Of a stretch of 20,942 nucleotides of DNA, positions 7,501 through 13,345 are shown piece after piece. The position numbers and the translations under genes were made by a program. How positions within the stretch are numbered: the stretch's first letter is position 1; every line of letters begins with the position of its first letter. This stretch comes from Candidatus Nomurabacteria bacterium GW2011_GWF2_43_8 (GTDB lineage Bacteria > Patescibacteriota > Minisyncoccia > Phycocordibacterales > UBA9973): the NCBI GenBank assembly GCA_001000035.1, contig LCGX01000017.1, positions 1 through 20,942 on the forward strand. Reading direction: 5' to 3'. The notes under the pieces were generated by a model. It saw only the letters and a list, made by a program, of their open reading frames with translations. It did not search any database and was not told where the DNA came from.

Positions 7501-9203
7501 GTAGTTGGATTTACTGGGCAAGTCGTGGTGGACCCAGGGCCTTCCCCCCAGTATAAACTCCACGACAGATCATCATTGTTGGCATCGGTTGCGCTGAAAT
7601 TAAAGTTGACTGATTGGCCTGCGCGAATACCATCAAGGATTGCGATTGGCCCGATTTCCGGCGATGCATTTGTTCCGGAAGCAATTTTTATGGTATTACC
7701 CCATAAATCCAAACCAGCTACATCTAAGCTTTTATCGTTACTAGCTACTCCAATAATAGCCAATTTAACATCTTGCTCTAGAGCCGCAGAATTTATATCG
7801 GCCTTAAAACTAAACTCCATAGAATCTCCTTCTTGTATATCCCAATCAATATCCCCGATAGATCCCCAATAGCACTTCTTTACTGAATTCCAATATGGTA
7901 ATGAATATGTGCTGCCAACTTTATCACCATCGACAGATACTTCTATATTTTGTAAATCCAGTGGATTTTTTGTCTGGGCACAAACTGTGACTTGATCAAC
8001 GTTTATATCCGCACCCATGGCCTCAAACCTAGCCACCATCAGAGTCGCGTCTTTGTCACCCGGATTATATAAAGCATAATTTGGAGACCTTGGATCAAGA
8101 GATAAGGCCAAAAAAGGAAGAGTTGAATTCCCCACATTCACGCTCAAGCTGGTTTTTGCCTCTTGACCATTGCCGTTTTTCACATAAAACACAGGCGTGT
8201 ATATTCCCGCTTTTGAATAGCTGTGAGTGAAGGTGGCGGACTGGGTAAATGAACTGCTGGTCGGCGAAGTTGAATATGGAATAATAGTGGAAACTTCGTC
8301 TCCCCACTTTACCGAATACGAAAGATTCCCTCCGCTCGGGTCCGAAGCAGAAACTTTCCAGGTCCCCGTCTGGCCGACATTTAATGCCTGCGGTCCGCTG
8401 ACACCGGAGATGACGGGGGAGGTGGAAGAAGTATTCCCTGAAACAATTTGGAAATTGTCATCACTATAATCACGAATATATTCGTAACCATCTACTGTCT
8501 GCTGGTACAATGATATCTTATACCAACCACTAGTGGGTCCACCAGAATAGGCACTAATTCCTTCAACTTTCCAAGAGGGTAATGTATTTTCACCTGCTAC
8601 TCCGGCGGAAGCATAAAATATGGGGCGCTCTGTGCCGGAAGGGGCATCAATTCTTAAAAGAGCAATTTTCGCTTGATATCCTACATAAGGAGCAAACCAT
8701 TTAATGTCCACGTAAGATCCTTCACCTAATTGCTCGCCACCATTTGGATAAATAATATAAGGGTAAGGATCTCCACACGACGTACCCGTAGTTACGCTAT
8801 ACCCTGTATTGGATGTGCAGCCGGGAGGATATGATGTCCCGCAAGGTTCCCCTGTCGTCACACTGTACCCGGAAGTTGAAGTGCATCCGGCTGGAAGAGA
8901 TGGAACGGCAATCGGAGTGCCATTCAGGATGGCGCGCGAGCGGGTGCCCAATACGCCGTCGGCGGTCAGTCCGACGCTGTTCTGCCAAGCCATCAAGGCC
9001 GCTTTGGTGGCAGGACCGAAGTTGCCATCGGCGGTTATGCCCAGCTGGGTCTGCAGGCAGGAAACTTCACTGCCTACCGAGCCGAGCCGAAGAGTGTTAT
9101 AAATAACGCAATCGGTGCCGGAAGCCGTCTGCGCGCTGATAAAATTAGTTGTAAAAAACAAACCAAAAATAAAAACAAACAAAAACAGTATATACTTTTT
9201 CAT
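4521..9203 (-). CDS. Giant mosaic cell-surface protein with PG-binding modules at both ends
   Basis: From the ATG at 9203 the protein has 1560 residues; an in-frame ATG at 9218 overlaps the -10 box and is unlikely. Residues 1-25 are a signal peptide (MKKYILFLFVFIFGLFF ... SAQ). A PG_binding_1 module covers about 35-95 (LRLGSVGSEVSCLQTQLGI ... ADGNFGP ... LTADGVLG). Two Cys-loop repeats lie at 104-143. Then come Ig-like domains: Kre9/KNH-like domains marked by PNGGE near 153, 624, 737 and 1141; PKD-like domains near 263-357 and 510-610; two IPT/TIG domains (APKITSL) near 842-935 and 939-1030; an He_PIG-like domain (PLPNAKVGTAYNLSI ... ISGTPTTAGTYVF) near 1032-1128; and a FN3-like domain (LPTVYTTAVTNITTNSATSGG) near 1253-1350. 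A second PG-binding module covers about 1490-1560. Domain names are from motif recall. Likely a wall-attached adhesin or stalk, driven by its own strong promoter 56 bp after purH. Confidence 0.85.
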   Translation of the reverse strand: MKKYILFLFVFIFGLFFTTNFISAQTASGTDCVIYNTLRLGSVGSEVSCLQTQLGITADGNFGPATKAALMAWQNSVGLTADGVLGTRSRAILNGTPIAVPSLPAGCTSTSGYSVTTGEPCGTSYPPGCTSNTGYSVTTGTSCGDPYPYIIYPNGGEQLGEGSYVDIKWFAPYVGYQAKIALLRIDAPSGTERPIFYASAGVAGENTLPSWKVEGISAYSGGPTSGWYKISLYQQTVDGYEYIRDYSDDNFQIVSGNTSSTSPVISGVSGPQALNVGQTGTWKVSASDPSGGNLSYSVKWGDEVSTIIPYSTSPTSSSFTQSATFTHSYSKAGIYTPVFYVKNGNGQEAKTSLSVNVGNSTLPFLALSLDPRSPNYALYNPGDKDATLMVARFEAMGADINVDQVTVCAQTKNPLDLQNIEVSVDGDKVGSTYSLPYWNSVKKCYWGSIGDIDWDIQEGDSMEFSFKADINSAALEQDVKLAIIGVASNDKSLDVAGLDLWGNTIKIASGTNASPEIGPIAILDGIRAGQSVNFNFSATDANNDDLSWSLYWGEGPGSTTTCPVNPTTGSKKNWNYSTSHTWAKAGTYKVEVTVNDCRGGYDGTSFTVNVGSSTTTPSVTVLSPNGGEVLTAGKNLDISWKVTGAEHFVGTRLSLLDLNGTVLRDLNGPAVTSVLIGNSINGTNYSSDLGTGPGYSGVYIVKVCLVGNSVETTLCDTSNSYFRLASATTTPSVTVLSPNGGESLVQGKTIKITWKDSLYNKSTSKYNITLRSAANFYSIAKESYPGGGDATGLYSYWIVGTGPGYDTIPNDTYILHICNAITSACDYSDGYFQIVSGTTTNVAPKITSLLPASGPVGTGVVITGTGFTSYDNTVNGISSMGNFQVSGKMANYNQTKIGFAIPKINTYGGQLVPGVYAVQVGNAGGSSNNLNFTVTNTTAPKITSLSPTSVKPGDTVYITGSNFIKPDMSNNNYLAVSLYGPSGSQIPNPTFISSTSLSFVVPSNYASGKYTVAVFQNFVYSNGVELNVTSPDSLSITTPSPLPNAKVGTAYNLSIQGTPVAGPYNWSLVFGSSWPPGLVMNSSPCYVAPCSTVAVISGTPTTAGTYVFTIGASYNSQSTTKRFSLTVDPATTTPSITVLSPNGGEVLTQGQNHKITWTGNGISTVFAFLVPANSTGNGAGSLGAIGSVSSGNVIYWDAKTVWSDINNANSATTIQPGSYKIYLVGNVANVLGQTVNDMSNSAFTITSATTTATLPTVYTTAVTNITTNSATSGGYVLVDGGAPVTARGITYNSATKPTLSNLHTSDGTGTGEFTSNFTQNLRPGTTFYVRAYATNSKGTAYGNEVFFTTAATTTSTYSGTSASTNTPSTTSNGGTLTPSSASCYIQAGQNTCPINFNWSVDASTRNTYPGKDGFWIDYTYLGSSAQTNNSGTQSSLVVPYGGKTFSLQIGERISPQVKVTVATATVAATCNPGLSWLNGSCTGSVLGAQGFNFTQTLKVGSQGNEVTELQLYLTRAGYDIGVADGKFGPLTEAAVLKLQADKGLKVDGIVGPEVRAVLNG

Positions 9204-9209
9204 ATCCCA

Positions 9210-9238
9210 ATTATACACCTGCCTGTCAAGCTTGTTAA
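9210..9238 (-). promoter_or_regulatory. Strong leaderless promoter of the giant surface-protein gene
   Basis: On the minus strand TTAACA (9238-9233), a 17-bp spacer and a perfect TATAAT (9215-9210) end 6 nt before the ATG at 9203. The expected start point is the A of the ATG, or within one base of it. This is the best sigma70-type promoter in the window and decides the start codon. Confidence 0.75.
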
Positions 9239-9259
9239 ATAGAGTTATCCACTTTTATT

Positions 9260-10915
9260 TTAATGCTGATAAAATCCGCGCGCTTCGGCATCCGGAAGCA
9301 TTATGAGATTTACGCCTTTGGTTTTACAAAGTTCTATAATCTTTTCATCGTTAACCGACCCGCTGGTGGAAAAAATGGTTTTGATTCCCCGATCGATTAA
9401 TACCTCCGGCGCGTCGGGAAAAGGGAAAAAGCTGTCGCTATAGGCCACGGCGCCATTCAAATCCTTATCTCCTGCTCGCAAAATAGCCAGATTCGCGGCC
9501 CCCACTCTGTCTTGTTGTCCGACCCCGTTACCAAGCAGCTGACCATCTTTAACTAAAGTAATTGTATTAGAATTAGAAGTGCACCCTACAGCCCACGCCA
9601 AAATAATGTCTTCATCCTTAATTTCCGGCACAAATGTATAATTCGGCTGTTCCAAAAACCCTCCCCGTACATAGCGGAATCTTTTGGCAGTATCAAGCGA
9701 TGAGAGCCCGATTTTTGCGATAGCGGGATTGGCAAGCAATCGGCATTTGCCTTTTTTGCGGGAAAGTATTTCCACCGCCTCGGCGGAAAAAGACGGCGCG
9801 GCCACCATATCCAAAAGCCGTTTATTCTCCCCCGCATATTTATGAATCAGCTCTTCGGCGATTTTTTCATCAACTTCGAAATTGAGCATCACCAGTCCGC
9901 CAAAAATCGCCCGCAAATCTCCCAAGAGCATTTTCTCAATGGCCTCTAGAGCTGAGGCCGCATGCTTTTGTGAAGGAGTGGCTGAGCGAAGCGAGGGACC
10001 GAGCGACCGAACAAAAGCATCGGCCGATGTGACCCCAGCGCCGCAGGCATTACCATGCTTTGCACCGATAGCGATACATGGTACACCAGCCAGAGGCTGG
10101 TCCGCTTTTGGCGGAAAGTTTTTTTCAAAGCCCGCGCCGATATGCGTCATCGTTTGCATCATCCTGTCCAGGTCGCAGATATTATTATAGGAGAGCGGAC
10201 TGCCGGCCACGAGCTGCCAATTTACTATCGCCAGCGGGTCTTCCCCTCTCCCATGAATTCTATAAAAAGACGCGGGGACTTGGTAACCATTTTCGCCATA
10301 AGCGCAATCTAAAATCTTTTTTCCAAAAATGCTTCGGTATTTTCCCTCACTATGATAATCCGCAGATACAGCGCAATATCTAGAAATCGTTGCTTCCGCC
10401 TTGACCGCTAAATCATTAATAAATTTTTCCCGATCGGGCTCGCCGTTTTTCAGCCAGTCAATCACCATTTGCCTGTCTTTCGAATCGCAAACGACGATAC
10501 GCCTCCCTTTGGCTCCGGAGCGAATCATCGTCGGACCTCCGATATCCGTTTTTTCGATGACTGAATCGCGTGTCGCGCCCCGGTTTTTGATTTCCTCTTC
10601 GAGCGGATACAAATCGCAGCAAACCATATCTATCCACGGAATTGCGTATTTTTCCAATTCGGCCAAGTGTTCAGGCGTGTTCAACGCCAAAAGCCCGCCG
10701 TGAATTTTCGGGTGCAGAGTAACCACTCTATGAGAAAGAATCGGCGACATTCCGGTAATATCGGCAACATCAACGACGAGAATTCCCGCTTCAGATAAAT
10801 GTTTTGCCGTACCGCCGGAGGAAATTATTTTCCAGCCCAATTCCACAAGCTCTTTGGCAAAATCTGCGATACCTTCTTTATTATAAACAGATATAAGGGC
10901 AATTTTTTGCTTCAT
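9260..10915 (-). CDS. purH: Bifunctional purine biosynthesis protein PurH (AICAR transformylase / IMP cyclohydrolase)
   Basis: PurH performs the last two steps of IMP synthesis in the cytoplasm: formylation of AICAR with 10-formyl-THF, then ring closure. The N-terminal MGS-type cyclohydrolase domain (1-195) shows SVYNKEGI, SSGGTAKHL, ADITGM ... RVVTLHPKIHGGLLA and EKTDIGGPTMIRSGAKG. The C-terminal transformylase shows the catalytic KHGNACG (286-292; KHANPCG in E. coli), SNSNTITLVKDGQLLG, GQQDRV, DSFFPFPD and SGSVNDEKI. The length is 551 residues against about 510-530 usually; the excess matches two palindromic inserts at residues about 268-277 and 299-318. The ATG follows rplL by 30 bp, so it may be read through from the rplJ-rplL operon; no Shine-Dalgarno is visible. 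A full-length PurH suggests at least partial purine synthesis, which many CPR genomes lack. Confidence 0.95.
   Translation of the reverse strand: MKQKIALISVYNKEGIADFAKELVELGWKIISSGGTAKHLSEAGILVVDVADITGMSPILSHRVVTLHPKIHGGLLALNTPEHLAELEKYAIPWIDMVCCDLYPLEEEIKNRGATRDSVIEKTDIGGPTMIRSGAKGRRIVVCDSKDRQMVIDWLKNGEPDREKFINDLAVKAEATISRYCAVSADYHSEGKYRSIFGKKILDCAYGENGYQVPASFYRIHGRGEDPLAIVNWQLVAGSPLSYNNICDLDRMMQTMTHIGAGFEKNFPPKADQPLAGVPCIAIGAKHGNACGAGVTSADAFVRSLGPSLRSATPSQKHAASALEAIEKMLLGDLRAIFGGLVMLNFEVDEKIAEELIHKYAGENKRLLDMVAAPSFSAEAVEILSRKKGKCRLLANPAIAKIGLSSLDTAKRFRYVRGGFLEQPNYTFVPEIKDEDIILAWAVGCTSNSNTITLVKDGQLLGNGVGQQDRVGAANLAILRAGDKDLNGAVAYSDSFFPFPDAPEVLIDRGIKTIFSTSGSVNDEKIIELCKTKGVNLIMLPDAEARGFYQH
9962..10020. 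repeat. In-frame palindromic insert inside purH (element 2)
   Basis: Perfect 10-bp inverted arms ATGCTTTTGT (9962-9971) and ACAAAAGCAT (10011-10020) enclose a GC-rich segment with repeated GAGCGA/GACCGA units. It encodes residues about 299-318 of PurH, between the KHGNACG motif and the AIFGG strand, where typical PurH proteins have only a short stretch. The reading frame stays open. It resembles palindromes that insert into coding genes, such as the Rickettsia palindromic elements. Confidence 0.6.
10086..10115. repeat. In-frame palindromic insert inside purH (element 1)
   Basis: Two adjoining hairpins: CCAGCC-AGA-GGCTGG (10086-10100) and TCCGC ... GCGGA (10101-10115). It encodes about ten residues (PPKADQPLAG) in PurH just before the VPCIAIGAKHGNACG core. 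The same family occurs in the 5' region of the 14605 gene (14618-14667), so this is a repeat and not native PurH sequence. Confidence 0.65.
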
Positions 10916-10945
10916 AAAACATAAAAGCCGAAAAGTTGAGCTATT

Positions 10946-11314
10946 TTATTTAAGCTCAATTTTCCCTCCCGCTTCTTCCACCTTTTTCTTCAAGTCCTCC
11001 GCTTCAGCTTTTTTCATCCCATCTTTCAATGTAGACGGAGCGGCATCAACCAGATCCTTGGCATCCTTGAGTCCGAGACCCAGCGCTTCTTTGACGATTT
11101 TCATGACCGCGATTTTCTGTTCGCCGGCGGACGAGAGCACGACCGTAAATTCGCTCTTTTCTTCCACTGCCTCGGCCGGGGCTCCGCCATTGCCGCCTCC
11201 TACCGCGACCGCGGCGGCGGATACTCCGAATTTCTCTTCAATAGCTTTCACGACTTCATTCAATTCAAGAGCAGTCGCCTTATCCAACCATTCCAATAAT
11301 GTATCTTTGTTCAT
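10946..11314 (-). CDS. rplL: 50S ribosomal protein L7/L12
   Basis: The protein has 122 residues, the normal length for bL12. The N-terminal dimerisation helices (MNKDTLLEWLDKATALELN) are followed by an Ala/Gly hinge (SAAAVAVGGGNGGAPAEAV) and the globular factor-binding domain (EFTVVL ... KIAVMKIVKEALGLGLKDAK, LVDAAPSTLK). It forms the ribosomal stalk that recruits translation GTPases, bound through L10. It lies 26 bp after rplJ in the usual rplJ-rplL order and is probably cotranscribed under the L10 leader. No Shine-Dalgarno precedes the ATG; the region is A/T-rich. Confidence 0.98.
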   Translation of the reverse strand: MNKDTLLEWLDKATALELNEVVKAIEEKFGVSAAAVAVGGGNGGAPAEAVEEKSEFTVVLSSAGEQKIAVMKIVKEALGLGLKDAKDLVDAAPSTLKDGMKKAEAEDLKKKVEEAGGKIELK

Positions 11315-11340
11315 AATTTTGTACGCTATTTTATTAATAA

Positions 11341-11826
11341 TTAAACTTTCTTTTTCGCCACTTCATTAACCGCAATTGCCAGCCGCTGCATCGGCGACTT
11401 AAGCAAGAATGCCAGCTTGGACAAGAGAATTTCTCTGCTTGGAATTCTCGCAATCTCTTCCATGAACGTTCCGCTGACGAATTTTCCTTCGAAAATTCCT
11501 CCTAGGATGTTTAGAAGTCCAGCGTGCGTTTTTTGAAAGTTGTAAATTTCGCGAGCCCCCGCTGTCGCATCTTTCGAAAACGCAACGGCAATTTCCCCAG
11601 GAAGTTCCGGAATTTCTCCTTCCGCCTTGCCTTCAAGCGCGCGCCGGAGAAGCGTTTTCCTGCCGACTTTATAACCCACCCCTTGATCCCGAAGACTCCG
11701 GCGGAGCTTTGTTTCGTCGTTTACTTTAAGACCGTGGAAATTGACAAAAACTAAAGACGAGGAATCCTTGATCGCCTTTTCTAATCCCTTGATTATTTCT
11801 TCTTTTTTTGATTTTAATAGTGCCAT
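11341..11826 (-). CDS. rplJ: 50S ribosomal protein L10
   Basis: The protein has 161 residues. The uL10 N-terminal domain is clear (KKEEIIKGLEKAIKDSSSLVFVNFHGL, then LRRSLRDQGVGYKVGRKTLLRRAL and GEIAVAFSKD), followed by a C-terminal helix ending in RLAIAVNEVAKKK that carries L12 dimers. It anchors the L12 stalk on 23S rRNA and in many bacteria represses its own operon by binding an mRNA leader. Such a leader is recognisable upstream (11845-11916). The ATG at 11826 has no Shine-Dalgarno (AAATAAAATATT precedes it). Confidence 0.98.
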   Translation of the reverse strand: MALLKSKKEEIIKGLEKAIKDSSSLVFVNFHGLKVNDETKLRRSLRDQGVGYKVGRKTLLRRALEGKAEGEIPELPGEIAVAFSKDATAGAREIYNFQKTHAGLLNILGGIFEGKFVSGTFMEEIARIPSREILLSKLAFLLKSPMQRLAIAVNEVAKKKV

Positions 11827-11844
11827 AATATTTTATTTTTCAAC

Positions 11845-11864
11845 AAAAAAACGGCCAACCGCCG
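11845..11864 (-). terminator. Attenuator-type terminator in the L10 leader
   Basis: On the minus strand CGGC-GGTTG-GCCG (11864-11852) is followed directly by seven T. The stem is short (4 bp), but its position after the L10-binding core and before rplJ suits premature termination when L10 is in excess. Confidence 0.5.
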
Positions 11865-11916
11865 AATCGACCCACTGAGCAGGACTTACGTTTTCGCCTG
11901 CCGTCTTTGCGGTAGT
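11845..11916 (-). ncRNA. Ribosomal L10 leader (autoregulatory 5' UTR of rplJ-rplL)
   Basis: On the minus strand the leader contains ACCGCAAAGACGGCAGGCG, then AGTCCTGCTCAGTGGGT. This follows the L10-leader pattern (ACCGAAGAC-GCAGG ... TCCTGC-GAGGT) in which GCAGG pairs with CCTGC around a kink-turn-like internal loop. It lies between a promoter at 11920-11928 and the rplJ ATG, as expected. L10-L12 complex binding is known to regulate this operon in other bacteria. A short terminator-like stem follows, which points to attenuation. Confidence 0.8.
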
Positions 11917-11919
11917 TTC

Positions 11920-11928
11920 AATATAGCA
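11920..11928 (-). promoter_or_regulatory. Extended -10 promoter of the rplJ-rplL operon
   Basis: The minus strand shows TGC-TATATT with TTGCTT 16 bp upstream of the hexamer. The predicted start, about 7 nt on, is at the first bases of the L10 leader core. Confidence 0.55.
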
Positions 11929-11951
11929 TATTGTTGGACAAAAGCAAGTGC

Positions 11952-12050
11952 CTATTGTCCTAAACTATTCACTAAAAAGACCCCCAACAGGCCTAAAAGT
12001 ATCATAATCAAGAAAATCGTCAGAGTTTTCAAAAGGTGTTTGGAAAGCAT
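11952..12050 (-). CDS. Putative 32-residue single-TM peptide
   Basis: ATG at 12050, TAG at 11954-11952, 32 residues: MLSKHLLKTL at the N-terminus, then a continuous hydrophobic stretch of about 18 residues (TIFLIMILLGLLGVFLV), ending NSLGQ. The evidence that it is real: an extended -10 (TGC-TATACT) ends exactly 6 nt before the ATG, the same geometry as other genes here, and the translation is a coherent membrane segment with positive residues on the N side. It is upstream of the rplJ operon on the same strand and ends just before that promoter. It is too short for SecE, which often sits near these ribosomal genes. Function unknown; could also be a transcribed non-coding leader. Confidence 0.5.
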   Translation of the reverse strand: MLSKHLLKTLTIFLIMILLGLLGVFLVNSLGQ

Positions 12051-12056
12051 GGGTTA

Positions 12057-12065
12057 AGTATAGCA
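12057..12065 (-). promoter_or_regulatory. Extended -10 giving a leaderless start for the 32-residue ORF
   Basis: The minus strand reads TGC-TATACT, with 6 nt to the ATG at 12050. The -35 region is weak (TGCCGG 17 bp upstream). Confidence 0.5.
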
Positions 12066-12102
12066 CCCGGCGATAAATTCCGGCAGTATAATTTTTTTAA
12101 AT

Positions 12103-12294
12103 TTAACTGTAGCCGTATTCGATTAGAAGGAGGACTATGAGAAGAGTAATGAGTATGGCTAGCGCCACGTGCGTCCAGTCGAGTGTGTAACCGTGCTTGC
12201 CTAAAAATATTTTCAGCTTCTTATAGCCCTCAATCATTATGAGAAAGGGCAGAATAGCTATCGTGAACCAGATTTTGAAAAGTATTTCAAACAT
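12103..12294 (-). CDS. Small two-TM protein of unknown function
   Basis: From the ATG at 12294 the protein has 63 residues (MFEILFKIWFTIAILPFLIM ...). The only upstream extension would use TTG at 12303. Two hydrophobic segments cover about 4-22 and 44-60, separated by a basic loop (EGYKKLKIFLGKHGYTLDW), so the loop is probably cytoplasmic. TATAAT lies 20 nt before the ATG, leaving a short leader. It is upstream of the 32-residue peptide on the same strand. It does not match SecE or SecG as I know them. Conserved small membrane proteins like this are frequent in Parcubacteria. Confidence 0.65.
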   Translation of the reverse strand: MFEILFKIWFTIAILPFLIMIEGYKKLKIFLGKHGYTLDWTHVALAILITLLIVLLLIEYGYS

Positions 12295-12385
12295 CCCATT
12301 CAAAATTTAAAAAAATTATAAATTGCGACTTTTTCCTGTCCGTTGAATTTTGAACGGGACAAGTCCCTTTAAGTATACAGCAAAA

Positions 12386-12409
12386 CCCCGTCGCTCGGAA
12401 GCGACGGGG
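12386..12409. terminator. Intrinsic terminator after the 12445-13266 gene
   Basis: A perfect 10-bp GC-rich stem (CCCCGTCGCT / AGCGACGGGG) with a 4-nt loop. On the minus strand it is followed by TTTTGCTG, 36 bp after the stop of the PG-binding gene. It also separates this gene from the 12294 gene. Confidence 0.75.
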
Positions 12410-12444
12410 CTGCTTACTAGAACCTATATTCTAGAAAATAACAT

Positions 12445-13266
12445 CTACTGTGTGTTAGCTTTAGCTCGGCTCATTGGTCCAAGCAGTCCGTCAGCCACGA
12501 GGCCATTGGCTGCCTGCCAAACTCTGGCCGCTGCCATGGAAAGCTTGCCGCACCAACCGTCAACTATCAGAAGCGGGTTCGCTCCATGGGCGTTGAGGAA
12601 TGTCTGCCAGGCCTTGCACGCCTCGCCTTTAGTACCTTGTTTTACTAAACCAAGTCCAAAAGCATAAGCATTGCCAGGAGGAGTTCCTCCTTGTCCTGGA
12701 GCATTTAGCGCCGGAGAGGCCGGAACAGCCGGTGTGGCTGCGTTACAATTTCTGCCGGTTGAAGGGCTGAAATTGTATCCAGGTAAACAGTCGGCCGGAG
12801 GGGTAGTCGCAGGTACAGCCGGAGTTGCGGCATCGTCGTTCTTTTTTGAACCTCCGCCGCCGCCACTACTTCCTCCACCAGCCGTGACGCCACATTGCGT
12901 GCTCTTAGGAGTAATGGTAATAGTTTCTCCTGCTGATCCACCGACTATAGTAGCATCGCCTATTGTTCCGGAACATGTATTAGTAACTACAGAAGTAGTT
13001 TGCCCGGAAACTACTAATTCTCTGTCAGCAGACGTGACATTAAAAGAATCTGCTTCGGCCAGAACAACTTGTATGGTTCCCGCTTCCACTACCAAGCTAG
13101 TCGCCGTAGAACCAGAAACAATTGTCAAGTCAACGTCCAGGCCGGTAAGATCAATCGTTTGGTCAGCGCTCCAAGTAAGTGCCGAGGCGTTTGCGGAACC
13201 AGCAAAACCGAATCCGACAAATAAAGCCAGAGCAACAACTAATAAACTAATTTTTAATTTTGTCAT
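12445..13266 (-). CDS. Exported protein with beta domain, Gly/Ala-Pro linkers and C-terminal PG-binding module
   Basis: The protein has 273 residues. Residues 1-28 are a signal peptide (MTKLKISLLVVALALFVGFG ... ANA). Residues 29-126 look like an all-beta domain (alternating V/T/I, C98 and C125 probably paired). A Gly/Ser linker (129-140) and an Ala/Pro/Thr linker (146-200) follow. Between the linkers, C160-LPGYNFSPSTGRN-C174 is a divergent copy of the Cys-loop repeat found in neighbouring surface proteins. Residues 205-272 are a PG_binding_1 module (LVKQGTKGEACKAWQTFLNA ... VDGWCGKLSMAA ... LVADGLLGPMSRA). Likely wall-bound, with the N-terminal domain exposed. A terminator follows. The neighbour upstream (13346-14044) may share transcription. 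Confidence 0.85.
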   Translation of the reverse strand: MTKLKISLLVVALALFVGFGFAGSANASALTWSADQTIDLTGLDVDLTIVSGSTATSLVVEAGTIQVVLAEADSFNVTSADRELVVSGQTTSVVTNTCSGTIGDATIVGGSAGETITITPKSTQCGVTAGGGSSGGGGGSKKNDDAATPAVPATTPPADCLPGYNFSPSTGRNCNAATPAVPASPALNAPGQGGTPPGNAYAFGLGLVKQGTKGEACKAWQTFLNAHGANPLLIVDGWCGKLSMAAARVWQAANGLVADGLLGPMSRAKANTQ

Positions 13267-13290
13267 TCTATTTTTTGTGAATTATTTTAA

Positions 13291-13326
13291 CTACAGAACC
13301 GACCGGTTATGAATAATTTTCTGTAG
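13291..13326. repeat. Inverted repeat between two exported-protein genes
   Basis: CTACAGAA (13291-13298) and TTCTGTAG (13319-13326) are perfectly complementary. The interior contains an ACCG/CGGT dyad. It sits 25 bp upstream of the ATG at 13266 and 20 bp past the stop at 13346. No U-tract follows, so an operator or mRNA processing stem fits better than a terminator. Confidence 0.45.
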
Positions 13327-13345
13327 ATTTTTAATTAAGAATTAG

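Noticed and set aside
7171..7872. Plus-strand frames inside the giant gene
   Set aside because: They are antisense shadows of a gene with clear signal peptide and domains; no promoters or recognisable proteins.
11952..12294. secE or secG in front of the ribosomal stalk genes
   Set aside because: The two small membrane ORFs lack the SecE motif and have the wrong length or topology; nusG, rplK and rplA are not adjacent.
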